Assembly: GCF_002210435.1 (NCBI RefSeq)
Contig: NZ_MZMV01000003.1
Span: forward strand, 140,826 to 204,825
Source: Micromonospora wenchangensis
GTDB lineage: Bacteria > Actinomycetota > Actinomycetes > Mycobacteriales > Micromonosporaceae
DNA: 64,000 nucleotides
Reading direction: 5' to 3'
The notes below the pieces were generated by a model. It saw only the letters and a list, made by a program, of their open reading frames with translations. It was not told the DNA's origin and ran no database searches. Within the stretch, counting starts at the first letter, position 1; the number at the start of each line of letters is the position of its first letter. Below, piece by piece: positions 6,828 to 15,741 of the stretch. Made by a program: the position numbers and the translations under genes.

Positions 6828-8768
6828 GTGTCTTCCGGCTTCGGTGAACTGACCCTCCAGGCGCAGCACCTGGTGTCCGCCGGCGACCTGGCCGGTGCCC
6901 AGCGACTGCTGGCCGACGCGCTGACCGACGCGGACCCCCGCCCCGACCACGCCTCCCCCGAGCTGGCCGAGGCCGCCGGGCTCCAGGCCCGACTGCTGGT
7001 CACCCTCGGCGAACCGCACTCCGCGCGCGGCTGGGCCGCCTTCGCGTACGCGGCGTCGAGCCGGTTGTACGGCATCTCCGACCAGCGGACGATCTCGGCG
7101 GCGGCCACCCTGGCGGCGGTGCTGCACCGGGTCGGCAGCGACGCCCGCGCCGCCCGGCTCTACTCCGAGGTGATCCTGGAGCTGACCGCCCACGACGGTC
7201 CCGAGTCGCTGCGGGTGCTCGCCGCGCACGCCGACCTGGCCACCGTGGAGTACGCCCGGGGCCAGTGCTCCGAGGCCCGTGAACGGCTCCAGGACGCCTG
7301 GGAGCTGCACCGCGAGGTGTACGGCGACGGCCACGCCAGCGGCATCAAGATGCTCGCCCGGCTCGGTGCCATGCAACGCGACTGCGGCCGGTTCGACGAG
7401 GCGCACGACAACCTCGCCCTCGCCCGTGAGCTGGCCCGCCAGCACCTGGCCGCCGACGACCCGCTGGCCCGTCAGGTGGCGGCGCTGGCCCGCGCCGCCG
7501 CCGACCCGGACCACGTGTGCGACGACGAGCCCGCCCCGGAGCGCGCAGCGCCGGTGGTGCCGGCCGCGCGCACCCCACCGCCCGCCGAGGGGCCACCCGA
7601 CCTGCCCGGTTGGTCGGCCGGTCCGGTGCCGTCCGACGGTCCGTACCCGCCGACGGTGCCCGGCCAGCGGATGCCCGCCGACGACACCGGCTACCCACCG
7701 GACGCCGGCCCCGGCCCCGGCGGCCACTACGGCTCCCCCGACCGGTTCGATCCGCCTGACCGGTTCGGCGCGGCCGGCACTGCGGCAGGTGGCGGATACT
7801 CCCCCGGCACCGGCTACCCCACCGACAGCGGCCACGGCCCCTGGGACGGTCAACCCGGTGGGGACGGGTACCGGGCCGGCGACGGTCCGGGCGATGCCGG
7901 CTACCTGGGCGACACCGGTTACCCGGGCAGCACCGGCTACCCGACCTCCCGTCATCCGACCTCCGGGCATCCGACCTCGGCTCGCCCGGCACCGGGCCAC
8001 CCGGCCGAGTCGGGCTATCCGGCTGGCGCGGGTCATCCAGCCGAGCCGGGCTATTTCGGCGGGCCAGGTCATCCCGGCGGGCCGGGGCATCCGGCAGGGT
8101 CGGAGCGGATCGACGACGACGGACACTGGCCGCCCGAGCCGGCCGGGGCCGCCGGGTCCACGACCGGCGGATGGCGGGACGCCCCCTACGCCCCGCCGCT
8201 GTCGCAGAGCCGCCGGGACGAGGAGGCGGCCGGGGTACGCCGGGTCACGCCGGCCGAGCCGCCGGTGGACCCCTCCCGGTTGCTGCCCGTACTGGTGCCC
8301 CGCCGGCACGCCCCGCCCCGGCGTCGCCCGGGTGCCGTACCGCTGGTGGCCGCCGGGGTGGCCGTGGTGCTGCTCGGCGCGGTCGCGGTGATCGCCGGGG
8401 TGTCCCAGGTGGGCGGCTCCGACGCGCCACCGCCCGCCGCTCCGGGCGAAGCCGCCCCGACCACCGCCACGCCGAACGCCGGCCCACCCGCCTCGCCGGG
8501 CACCCCACCGGGGCGGGTGACGCTGCGCGACCGACCCGACGGCATCACCCTGACGTGGACGTACCCGGCCGGCAGTGAAGGCCCGGTGGTGCTCTCCGCC
8601 GCCCAGGCCGGGCAGGATCCGCGCCCCTTCCAGACCCTCCCACCCGGCACCGACAACTTCGTCGTACACGGCCTGGACCGCACCACCAACTACTGCTTCA
8701 CCGTCGCCGTCGTCTGGTCCACCGACGTGGTGGCCCGAGCCAAACGCGTCTGCACCGCCCGCCGCTGA
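6828..8768 (+). CDS. TPR protein with Gly/Tyr/Pro linker, one TM helix and external FN3-like domain
   Basis: A 646-residue protein starting at GTG. Residues 1-220 form TPR-like helical repeats (LTLQAQHLVSAGDLAGAQRLL ... RDCGRFDEAHDNLALARELA). Residues 230-480 are a low-complexity linker with many GYP, GHP and PAE/PTS repeats. A transmembrane helix lies near 505-528 (VAAGVAVVLLGAVAVIAG). The last 90 residues (VTLRDRPDGITLTWTYP ... NYCFTVAVVW) look like a fibronectin type III domain. The N-terminal TPR part should be cytoplasmic and the FN3 domain outside. Function is unknown; a scaffold linking cytoplasm and cell surface is possible. Direct and inverted repeats occupy the downstream gap. Confidence 0.75.
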   Translation: MSSGFGELTLQAQHLVSAGDLAGAQRLLADALTDADPRPDHASPELAEAAGLQARLLVTLGEPHSARGWAAFAYAASSRLYGISDQRTISAAATLAAVLHRVGSDARAARLYSEVILELTAHDGPESLRVLAAHADLATVEYARGQCSEARERLQDAWELHREVYGDGHASGIKMLARLGAMQRDCGRFDEAHDNLALARELARQHLAADDPLARQVAALARAAADPDHVCDDEPAPERAAPVVPAARTPPPAEGPPDLPGWSAGPVPSDGPYPPTVPGQRMPADDTGYPPDAGPGPGGHYGSPDRFDPPDRFGAAGTAAGGGYSPGTGYPTDSGHGPWDGQPGGDGYRAGDGPGDAGYLGDTGYPGSTGYPTSRHPTSGHPTSARPAPGHPAESGYPAGAGHPAEPGYFGGPGHPGGPGHPAGSERIDDDGHWPPEPAGAAGSTTGGWRDAPYAPPLSQSRRDEEAAGVRRVTPAEPPVDPSRLLPVLVPRRHAPPRRRPGAVPLVAAGVAVVLLGAVAVIAGVSQVGGSDAPPPAAPGEAAPTTATPNAGPPASPGTPPGRVTLRDRPDGITLTWTYPAGSEGPVVLSAAQAGQDPRPFQTLPPGTDNFVVHGLDRTTNYCFTVAVVWSTDVVARAKRVCTARR

Positions 8769-8849
8769 CCCACCCCTGTCCACCGGCCCCGCCCCGCCCC
8801 CTCACCCCGCCCCGTCACCCCCGCGCCCGCGCCGCGCCGCCCGCCCATG

Positions 8850-8992
8850 TTGATCAAGAGGTTCGCGTCACCCCCAGCGGAATTCCCGACGCAAACCTCT
8901 TGATCACCGCCTCATTCACCCCGCCCGGTCGGGTGATCAAGAGGTTTGCGTCAACCTGGGTAGGTGGGCGTGACGCGAACCTCTTGATCACC
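8850..8992. repeat. Four-copy intergenic repeat in two inverted pairs
   Basis: A 20-mer of the form TTGATCAAGAGGTTYGCGTC occurs four times in alternating orientation: 8850-8869 (+), 8888-8907 (-), 8932-8952 (+), 8972-8992 (-). Copies 1/2 and 3/4 can form two hairpins. The block fills most of the 311-bp gap between two convergent genes, which otherwise holds no gene. It would act as a bidirectional terminator, but the sequence conservation exceeds what a terminator needs. Confidence 0.85.
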
Positions 8993-9079
8993 GCAGGGAG
9001 GCGGGGCGCGCCGGGGCGGGCTGCTGCGCTCGCGCGGGTAGGGAGCGTGGGCGGTGGGCAGGGGCGGCGGGTGAGGTGG

Positions 9080-10597
9080 TCAGTCGGGGTCGGGCAGGAC
9101 CGGCAGGTGCAGTCGGACGGTCAGGCCGGGGTGGGCGTCGTCGAGGATGACGGTGCCGCCGCCCCGACGTACCAGCTCGCGCACGATGGCCAGGCCGAGT
9201 CCCGCGCCACCCGCGTCCCGGGCCCGCCCCTCGTCCAGCCGGGCGAACCGGCGGAACACCCGCTCCCGGTCCGCGACCGGGATTCCCGGCCCGTCGTCGG
9301 TGACCGTCACCAGGTGGTACGCCCCGTCGGCCGCCGGTTCGACCGCCAGCACCACCCGGGTACGGGCGTGTCGGACGGCGTTGTCGACCAGGTTCCCCAG
9401 CACCCGCCGCAGTTCGTCGGGCACACCGACGGTCCACACCGGACCCGCCGCCGCGACGACGGTGACCTCCGGCGGCACCACCTGACCCGCCACCGCGACG
9501 ACGACATCCGGCGACACACCCGGATCCGCCGCCACGCTTACGGTGGCCCCCGGCGATCCAGCGGAACCCTCCGGAAGCACCACCGGCTCAGCGGTGGTGG
9601 GGGCGGGCCAGCGGGCGGCGACCTCGGTGAGCAGGGCGCCCAGTTCCACCGGCTCCGCCGCGCGGAGGTGGTCGACCTGGTGTGCCGGTTCCTCGTCGAG
9701 GCGGGCGAGCAGGAGCAGGTCGTCGACGAGGCGGCCCAACCGCTCGGTGTCGGTGAGCAGGTCGGCGGCGACGGCCGGCCAGTCGGTGCGGTCACCTAGG
9801 CGCTGAGCCACCTCCAGTTCGGTACGCATGTTCGTCAACGGGCTGCGCAGTTCGTGTGCCGCGTCGGCGAGGAACGACCGTTGTCGGGCGCGGGCCGCCG
9901 CCAACCGGTCCAGCATGTCGTTGAGGGTGACCGCCAGCCGGTGGATCTCGTCCTGGGAGGCGGGTACGGGCAGCCGGCCGGCCGCATCCCGCCCGGTGAT
10001 CTCGGCGGCCCCGCTGCGCAGCGCCTCGACCGGGCGCAGGGTGGCCCCGACCACCCGCCAGGCGACCACCGCGAGCAGCCCCACCAGCAGCGGGAAGGCG
10101 ACCAGCAGCACCGTACGGGCGGCCTGGGTGGCGTGCCTGACGTCCACGGTGGAGCGGCCCACCAGCACGGTCACCGGCTCCCCCGCCGACCGGGCGGGCA
10201 CCGCCACCACGCGTACCGGCCCCTCCCAGCCGAGCCGTTGGCCGGGTACGACGGTGCGCTGCCGGCCGGTGCCGGTGAGCTGGTCGGGGCGCACCATCGG
10301 CACCAGCCGGTCGGCGTCGATGGAGGCGGCCCTGATCCGGCCGGCGGAGTCGACCACCTGGACCCGTAGCTGCCCGCCGGCCACCGGCAGCGGATCGGGC
10401 AGGGCGTTCTCGCCGGCCAGCCGGGCGACCGCGTCGGCGGTGCGGAACGCCTCCTCGTCGACGGTGCGTTGCAGCGTCCAGCCGAGCGCCACCAGCAGCA
10501 CCACCCCGCCGAGGGCCAGCCCGACCGAGAGGCCGGCCACGCCGAGCACCATCAGCCGGGCCCGCAGTCCGAGCGCCGACCAGCGCAGCCGGCTCAC
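9080..10597 (-). CDS. Sensor histidine kinase (HAMP-HisKA-HATPase)
   Basis: A 505-residue membrane kinase. TM1 is near residues 12-38 and TM2 near 165-190, enclosing an extracellular sensor region; HAMP follows (TLRPVEALRSGAAEIT). The H-box is SFLADAAHELRSPLTNMRTE. The N-box (LGNLVDNAVRHA) and G-boxes (VTDDGPGIP, GAGLGLAIV) are intact. The HisKA-HATPase segment has an insert rich in Val/Pro. The GTG start overlaps the response regulator stop by 4 bp (GTGA), which fixes both. The frame stays open far upstream through the regulator gene, but that extension is antisense-type shadow. It is the cognate partner of the OmpR-type regulator just upstream. Confidence 0.93.
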   Translation of the reverse strand: MSRLRWSALGLRARLMVLGVAGLSVGLALGGVVLLVALGWTLQRTVDEEAFRTADAVARLAGENALPDPLPVAGGQLRVQVVDSAGRIRAASIDADRLVPMVRPDQLTGTGRQRTVVPGQRLGWEGPVRVVAVPARSAGEPVTVLVGRSTVDVRHATQAARTVLLVAFPLLVGLLAVVAWRVVGATLRPVEALRSGAAEITGRDAAGRLPVPASQDEIHRLAVTLNDMLDRLAAARARQRSFLADAAHELRSPLTNMRTELEVAQRLGDRTDWPAVAADLLTDTERLGRLVDDLLLLARLDEEPAHQVDHLRAAEPVELGALLTEVAARWPAPTTAEPVVLPEGSAGSPGATVSVAADPGVSPDVVVAVAGQVVPPEVTVVAAAGPVWTVGVPDELRRVLGNLVDNAVRHARTRVVLAVEPAADGAYHLVTVTDDGPGIPVADRERVFRRFARLDEGRARDAGGAGLGLAIVRELVRRGGGTVILDDAHPGLTVRLHLPVLPDPD

Positions 10598-11250
10598 GGG
10601 ATCAGCCGGTAGCCGGCACCCCGGACGGTCTCCAACCGGTCCCGGCCGATCTTGCGGCGCAGGTAGCCGACGTACACCTCGACCGCGTTCGGGGCGGTCC
10701 GCAGGCTGGCGTCCCAGACGTGGTCGAGCAGTTCGGTCTTGGAGATCACCTCGCCGGGCCGGCGGATCAGGTACTCCAGCAGCGCGAACTCCCGGGCGGT
10801 GAGCACCACCTCGGCGTCGGCCTTCGTGACCCGGCGGCGGGCCGGGTCCAGCCGCAGGTCCCCGACGGCGAGCACGGTCGGCCGCTCCGGTGCGCCCCGG
10901 CGCAGCAGCGCCCGCAGCCGAGCCACCAGCACCACGTACGAGAAGGGTTTGGTCAGGTAGTCGTCGGCCCCGCAGTCCAGCCCGTCGGCCTGGTCGTACT
11001 CGCCGTCCTTGGCGGAGAGCATCAGCACCGGCAGCCAGTGCTCGTCGGCGCGCAACCGGCGGACCACCTCGTAGCCGGACAGGCCGGGGAGCATCACGTC
11101 GAGGATCATCGCGTCGTAGCCGCCGTGCCGGGCGGCGTCCAGCCCGGCCGGGCCGGTGCCGGCCGTGTCCACCACGAACCCCTCGGCTGTGAGGCCGCGC
11201 TGCAACGCCGCCGCCAGCCGGGCCTCGTCCTCCACCACCAGCACCCGCAT
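10594..11250 (-). CDS. OmpR/PhoB-family response regulator
   Basis: A 218-residue response regulator. The receiver (1-118) has the acidic pair in VVEDEAR, the phosphoacceptor Asp in AMILDVMLPG, and the Lys in YLTKPFSY. The C-terminal winged helix (125-218) shows LTAREFALLEYLIRRPGEV and VEVYVGYLRRKI. The ATG at 11250 gives the standard MRVLVVEDE start. It is translationally coupled to the downstream kinase through a 4-bp overlap. The divergent gene at 11346 encodes an exported LolA-like protein, a plausible target given the shared 95-bp promoter region. Confidence 0.94.
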   Translation of the reverse strand: MRVLVVEDEARLAAALQRGLTAEGFVVDTAGTGPAGLDAARHGGYDAMILDVMLPGLSGYEVVRRLRADEHWLPVLMLSAKDGEYDQADGLDCGADDYLTKPFSYVVLVARLRALLRRGAPERPTVLAVGDLRLDPARRRVTKADAEVVLTAREFALLEYLIRRPGEVISKTELLDHVWDASLRTAPNAVEVYVGYLRRKIGRDRLETVRGAGYRLIP

Positions 11251-11345
11251 CGTCCCAGCGTGCCACCTCGACGCGACGGACCGGCACGCCGTCCTCAGCG
11301 GGCTCACAGCAGCGGACCGGCAGGATGGTCGCAGGAGGTGCGCTC

Positions 11346-12485
11346 ATGTCCGTACTGAAGAACCGTTCCACCCTGCGGTGGCTGGTGCCGATGGCCGCCG
11401 CGGTCACCGTCGTCGGTGGGGGTGCCGCGATCGGCACGTTCGCCGCGAACGCCGAGCCGGCCCTGCCGCCGCGCAGCGCCGCCCAGCTCCTCGTCGACCT
11501 GCAGACCGCCCGGCTGGACGGGTTGTCCGGCACGGTGGTGCAGCGGGCCGACCTCGGGCTGCCGCCGCTGGCCGGGCTGGCCGGCGGGGACGCCGCGCTG
11601 CTCACCGGCACGCACACCCTGCGGGTCTGGTACTCGGGGCCGGACCGGCAGCGGGTCGCGTTGCTCGACACCCTCGGCGAGCGGGACGTCATCCGTTCCG
11701 GCCGGGACGTGTGGACCTGGGACAGCAAGGCCAACACGGCGACGCACCGGACGCTGCCGGAGTCGACCGGGCGGGCGGCGGAGGGCGCGTTGCCGGTCAC
11801 CCCGAAGGACGCCGCCGAGCAGGCGTTGGCCGCCGTCGACCCGAGCACCCTGGTGACCACCGGCCGGTCGGCCACGGTCGCCGGTCGGGACGCGTACGAG
11901 CTGGTGCTCACCCCGCGTGACGAGGCGTCCCTGGTGCACCAGGTGCGGATCGCCATCGACGCGACGGAGCACGTGCCGCTGCGGTTCGAGGTGCTCGCCG
12001 ACGGGGCCGACCGGCCGGCGTTCGAGGTGGCCTTCACCCAGGTCGACTACCGTCGTCCCGACGCCGACCAGTTCACGTTCAACCCGCCGCCCGGGGTGAA
12101 GGTGACCGAGGAGACCGCCGACCGGCCGGGGTCGAAGGCCGGCCCGCACCGCAAGGACGGCAAGCCGGGCACGCAGCGTCCGGGGGCCGAGGACGCGGGT
12201 CTGCGTACCGTGGGGACGGGCTGGACCACCGTGCTGGTGGCGCGGACCGGCGCGGCGGACGTGGCGCGGACGCCGGCCGGTGACGCGGCGAAGCCGGGCC
12301 CGGCCGACGGTCCGGGCGCGGCGCAGGCCCTCGACCTGCTCAACGGGTTGCCGAAGGTCAGCGGGGACTGGGGCAGCGGCCGGTTGTTCGCCGGGAAGCT
12401 GTTCAGCGTGCTGCTCACCGACGACGGGCGGGTGCTCGCCGGTCTGGTGACGCCGGAGCGGCTGTACGAGGCCGCGCGGGGCTGA
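11346..12485 (+). CDS. Exported LolA/DUF2092-like protein
   Basis: A 379-residue protein with a signal peptide or anchor (WLVPMAAAVTVVGGGAAIG ... ANAEPALPP; possible cleavage near residue 36). The mature region TLRVWYSGPDRQRVALLDT, DVIRSGRDVWTWDS and VAGRDAYELVLTPRD resembles the half-barrel of LolA, RseB/MucB and actinobacterial DUF2092 proteins. A Pro/Gly/Lys-rich segment follows near residues 265-295, then a C-terminal domain. The start was chosen for its AGGAGG ribosome site at 11334-11339. It is divergent from the two-component system and could be an accessory sensor or lipid-binding protein of the envelope; this is inference. Confidence 0.75.
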   Translation: MSVLKNRSTLRWLVPMAAAVTVVGGGAAIGTFAANAEPALPPRSAAQLLVDLQTARLDGLSGTVVQRADLGLPPLAGLAGGDAALLTGTHTLRVWYSGPDRQRVALLDTLGERDVIRSGRDVWTWDSKANTATHRTLPESTGRAAEGALPVTPKDAAEQALAAVDPSTLVTTGRSATVAGRDAYELVLTPRDEASLVHQVRIAIDATEHVPLRFEVLADGADRPAFEVAFTQVDYRRPDADQFTFNPPPGVKVTEETADRPGSKAGPHRKDGKPGTQRPGAEDAGLRTVGTGWTTVLVARTGAADVARTPAGDAAKPGPADGPGAAQALDLLNGLPKVSGDWGSGRLFAGKLFSVLLTDDGRVLAGLVTPERLYEAARG

Positions 12486-12505
12486 TCCCGCACGTCACGA
12501 CCCTC

Positions 12506-12541
12506 GGGGGTCCGGGCCGGCGCGAGCCGGCGCGGGCCCCC
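12506..12541 (+). terminator. GC-rich terminator hairpin
   Basis: Arms GGGGGTCCGGGCCGGC (from 12506) and GCCGGCGCGGGCCCCC (ending 12541) pair at 14 of 16 positions around a short loop. The hairpin lies about 20 bp after the LolA-like stop and before the promoter of the HelD-type gene. Confidence 0.7.
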
Positions 12542-12560
12542 GTCGCCGTGTCCGGCAAGC

Positions 12561-12590
12561 TTGGTGGGGGGCCGCCGCAGGCGGTATCTT
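12561..12590 (+). promoter_or_regulatory. Promoter of HelD-type gene
   Basis: TTGGTG (12561-12566), 18-nt spacer, TATCTT (12585-12590) fits a housekeeping sigma promoter. Transcription would start near 12597, downstream of the earliest in-frame ATG at 12589. Confidence 0.55.
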
Positions 12591-12613
12591 GAACAGTTCC
12601 CGAAATGCAAAAA

Positions 12614-12633
12614 GGAATGGCATGAGCCATTCC
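12614..12633 (+). promoter_or_regulatory. Leader hairpin with ATG in its loop
   Basis: GGAATGGC-ATGA-GCCATTCC is a perfect 8-bp stem with a 4-nt loop in the leader of the HelD-type gene. The stem overlaps an AAGGA ribosome-like site and the loop carries an in-frame ATG (12622). The surrounding leader is poor in G/C third positions, so it is probably untranslated or a regulatory leader. Confidence 0.5.
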
Positions 12634-12663
12634 ATGCGTGATTCTAAGCGACGAGGAGACGGC

Positions 12664-14994
12664 TTGTCAACGCACCCGGACGAGCTGCGACAACACGACG
12701 ACGAGATCGGCCGCGAGCAGGAGTACGTCTCGATGCTCTACGGCCGGCTGGACGGTATGCGTGAGCAGGCCGCCCGACGGCTCACCGACGAACTGCGCGC
12801 CGGTGGCGGCGGCACCCAGCAGGACCGCTCCCAACGTGACAGCGCCGTCCAGATGTACGCCGACCAGGTCGAGCAGTTCTCGGCGGTCGAGCAGGGGCTG
12901 GCCTTCGGCCGGCTCGACGGGGCCGACGGCAGCCGGCACTACATCGGCCGGATCGGCATCTTCGACACCGACGGCGACTACGACCCGCTGCTGATGGACT
13001 GGCGTGCCCCCGCCGCCCGGCCGTTCTATCTCGCCACCGCCGCCAACCCGCAGGGCATCCGGATGCGGCGGCACCTGCGCACCCGGGAGCGGAAGGTCAC
13101 CGGCCTCAACGACGAGGTGCTGGACATCGAGACCGCCTCCCCCACCGGTCACGAGGACCTGACCGGTGAGGCGTCGCTGCTCGCCGCGCTCAGCGCCGGC
13201 CGGACCGGCCGGATGCGGGACATCGTGGAGACCATCCAGGCCGAACAGGACCGGATCATCCGGGCCGACCTGCCCGGGGTGCTGGTCGTGCAGGGTGGTC
13301 CCGGCACCGGTAAGACGGCGGTCGCGCTGCACCGCGCCGCGTACCTGCTCTACACCCACCGGCAGCAGCTCTCCACCCGGGGTGTGTTGCTGGTCGGCCC
13401 GAACGCGACGTTCCTGCGCTACATCTCGCAGGTGCTGCCGGCGCTGGCCGAGACGGGTGTGCTGCTCAGCACCCCCGGCGACCTGTTCCCCGGGGTCAGC
13501 GCCCGGCGCGCCGAATCGGCCCGGACCGCCGCCCTCAAGGGCCGGGCGGTGTTGGCCGAGGTGCTCGCCGCCGCCGTCCGGGACCGGCAGTGGGTGCCGG
13601 ACGAGCCGATCGAGATCGAACTGCCCCAGCGGGAGGTGCTGCGGCTGGACCCGGCGACGGTACGCGAGGCCCGCGACCGGGTCCGGCGTAGCGAGCGTCC
13701 GCACAACCTGGCCCGTGCCCTGTTCGACATCGAGATCGTGCACGCCCTCGCCGAGCAGGTGGCCGAGCGGATCGGGGCGGACCCGCTCGGCGGGGAGAAC
13801 CTGCTGGAGGAGGCGGACCGGGCCGAGATCCGTCGGGAGCTGCGCGAGGAACCGGAGATCACGGCCGTCCTGGACGAGCTGTGGCCGGTGCTCACCCCGC
13901 AACGGCTGCTCGCCGACCTGTACGCCGCGCCGGAGCGGATCGCCGCCGCCGCGCCGATGCTCACCGACGACGAACGCGCCCTGCTGCACCGCCCGGCCGG
14001 CGGTGGCTGGACGCCTGCCGACGTGCCGCTGCTCGACGAGGCAGCGGAGCTGCTCGGCGAGGACGAGCGGGCCGCCGCCGCCCGCCGGGAACGCGTCAGG
14101 TCCTTCCAACGCGAGTACGCCGAGGGCGTGCTGGAGATCGCCCGGGGCTCCCGCTCGATCGACGTGGAGGACGAGGCCGAAGGCGGTGAGATCCTCGGTG
14201 TCACCGACCTGATCGACGCCGACCGGCTGCTGGAGCGGCAGGAGGAGACCGACCGGCTGACCACCGCGCAGCGGGCCGCCGCCGACCGGCGGTGGGCGTT
14301 CGGCCACGTGATCGTGGACGAGGCGCAGGAGTTGACCCCGATGGCCTGGCGGCTGCTGATGCGCCGGTGCCCGAGCCGGTCGATGACGATCGTCGGGGAC
14401 GTGGCGCAGACCGGGGCGCTGGCGGGCACGCCGTCCTGGGCCGAGGCGTTGGAGCCGTACGTGGCGCGGCGCTGGCGGCTGGAGGAGTTGACCGTCAGCT
14501 ACCGCACCCCGGCCGAGATCATGGCGGTGGCCGCCGAGGTGCTCGCCGGCATCGACCCGGCGCTGCGCCCACCCCGCTCGGTACGCCACAGCGGCGTGCC
14601 GCCGTGGGACCGGACGGTCGCGGCGGACCGGCTCGACGCGGAACTGGTCGCCGCGGCCCGCGCGGAGGCCGACGAACTGGCCGACGGCGACGCGGACGGC
14701 CGCCCCGGCGACGGCGGGGGGCGGCTCGGGGTGATCGTGCCGGCCGGGCGGGCCGACGGGTTGGCGGGCGTCCTGCTGGCCGCGTTGCCCGAGGCGGCCG
14801 TCGGCGAGCAGCCCGAACTGGAGAGCCGGGTGGTGCTGCTCACCGTCGGCCAGGCCAAGGGGTTGGAGTTCGACTCGGTGCTGGTGGTGGACCCGGACGG
14901 GATCGTCGCCGAGTCGCCCCGGGGCCGCAGCGACCTCTATGTCGCGTTGACCCGCGCCACCCGACGTCTGGGCGTGCTGCGCCCGGCCGGCTGA
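12664..14994 (+). CDS. helD: HelD-family RNA polymerase recycling motor (UvrD/Rep-like ATPase)
   Basis: A 776-residue SF1 helicase-like ATPase of the actinobacterial HelD class. The N-terminal arm (EIGREQEYVSMLYGRLDGMR) is the coiled coil that enters the RNA polymerase secondary channel in known HelD structures. Walker A is QGGPGTGKTAVALHRAAYLL, Walker B HVIVDEAQELTP, and the late motifs GDVAQTG, SYRTPAEI, GQAKGLEFDSVLVVDPDGI and YVALTRATRRL are intact. HelD frees stalled RNA polymerase from DNA. I chose the TTG start because of its GAGGAG ribosome site (12653-12658) and because codons before it lack the high third-position GC of real coding sequence. An ATG at 12622 is the alternative. A second, divergent HelD-type gene lies at 60102-62168. 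Confidence 0.88.
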   Translation: MSTHPDELRQHDDEIGREQEYVSMLYGRLDGMREQAARRLTDELRAGGGGTQQDRSQRDSAVQMYADQVEQFSAVEQGLAFGRLDGADGSRHYIGRIGIFDTDGDYDPLLMDWRAPAARPFYLATAANPQGIRMRRHLRTRERKVTGLNDEVLDIETASPTGHEDLTGEASLLAALSAGRTGRMRDIVETIQAEQDRIIRADLPGVLVVQGGPGTGKTAVALHRAAYLLYTHRQQLSTRGVLLVGPNATFLRYISQVLPALAETGVLLSTPGDLFPGVSARRAESARTAALKGRAVLAEVLAAAVRDRQWVPDEPIEIELPQREVLRLDPATVREARDRVRRSERPHNLARALFDIEIVHALAEQVAERIGADPLGGENLLEEADRAEIRRELREEPEITAVLDELWPVLTPQRLLADLYAAPERIAAAAPMLTDDERALLHRPAGGGWTPADVPLLDEAAELLGEDERAAAARRERVRSFQREYAEGVLEIARGSRSIDVEDEAEGGEILGVTDLIDADRLLERQEETDRLTTAQRAAADRRWAFGHVIVDEAQELTPMAWRLLMRRCPSRSMTIVGDVAQTGALAGTPSWAEALEPYVARRWRLEELTVSYRTPAEIMAVAAEVLAGIDPALRPPRSVRHSGVPPWDRTVAADRLDAELVAAARAEADELADGDADGRPGDGGGRLGVIVPAGRADGLAGVLLAALPEAAVGEQPELESRVVLLTVGQAKGLEFDSVLVVDPDGIVAESPRGRSDLYVALTRATRRLGVLRPAG

Positions 14995-15061
14995 CAGTGC
15001 GGCCGGGTCGGGGGGGCGGGCCCCTCCGACCCGGCCGCCGGGGCGTCGCCGGCGGCCCACG

Positions 15062-15469
15062 TCAGTCGTCGGAGAAGTCGCCGATCTCGACGGCGCTGGC
15101 GGACTGGTCGCTGACCGGGCCACCGGTCGGGGTGCTCAGGCCACCGGTGGTGGCGTCGCCGGTGGTGGTCGGGGCCACCGTGCCCGGGTGCCGTTCGGGT
15201 TGCCGGGCCACCCGCCGGACGCTGGCCGGCCCGGCCGTGCCACCGGTGGTGGTCAGCGCACCCTGGCCCCGGGTGGGGCCGCCGTCGCGCAGCACCTCCG
15301 GGTCGACCGGCACGTCGGCCACGTCGTCCGGGTCGTCCTGCTGGAGTGCCCGGGTCACGTCGATCTGGGGCACGGTCACCTCGTCGAGGGCGCCGGGACC
15401 GTACGCCCCGGCGGTGAGCCGTTCCTCGGCCTGGCGGGTGGACTCCCGCATCCTGTCGTCGTCGCGCAC
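15062..15469 (-). CDS. Hypothetical acidic protein, 135 aa
   Basis: I do not recognise the family. The protein starts at GTG with an AGGTGAGG ribosome site (about 15472-15479) and reads VRDDDRMRESTRQAEERLTA. A conserved-looking middle, VTVPQIDVTRALQQDDPDDV, is followed by a Thr/Gly/Pro-rich tail. It has no membrane segment or signal peptide and appears intrinsically disordered. It stands alone between the HelD-type gene and a small membrane protein; no operon partner is evident. Confidence 0.55.
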   Translation of the reverse strand: MRDDDRMRESTRQAEERLTAGAYGPGALDEVTVPQIDVTRALQQDDPDDVADVPVDPEVLRDGGPTRGQGALTTTGGTAGPASVRRVARQPERHPGTVAPTTTGDATTGGLSTPTGGPVSDQSASAVEIGDFSDD

Positions 15470-15741
15470 GTTCCTCACCTCACAGGGTCTCGGCGGAACC
15501 CACTGCGTGCCCGGGGGCCGGACCCTGAAACACCGCCGCCGGGGCCGGGCGGCGTACCACGGTCGGGGCACGGCGTACGGGCCCGGCGGGCGGCGAAATT
15601 CCGGCCGGGGCCGGTGTTACCTGCTCACCGGCGGGGGGTAGACCCAGGGTGCCCCCGCCACAGCAGGTGAACCGTGCCGTGGCCGACCGCGGTAGCGGGG
15701 CGAGGGAGTGCAGGTACTCATCAAATCCTGAGGAGGACCAG

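Noticed and set aside
6798..8783. 661-codon reverse frame opposite the TPR protein
   Set aside because: Mirror of a real gene; no domain, repeats of RVAR/GRM type only.
9080..12037. 985-codon reverse frame containing the kinase
   Set aside because: The upstream part runs out of frame through the response regulator and opposite the LolA-like gene; the true kinase starts at the GTG at 10597.
12541..12575. Possible rifamycin-associated element (GGCAAGC ... GGGGGGCC) before the first HelD-type gene
   Set aside because: Only short half matches with wrong order and spacing; the region is better explained by the -35 element.
12667..15123. 818-codon reverse frame opposite the first HelD-type gene
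   Set aside because: Pure antisense shadow; no conserved motif.
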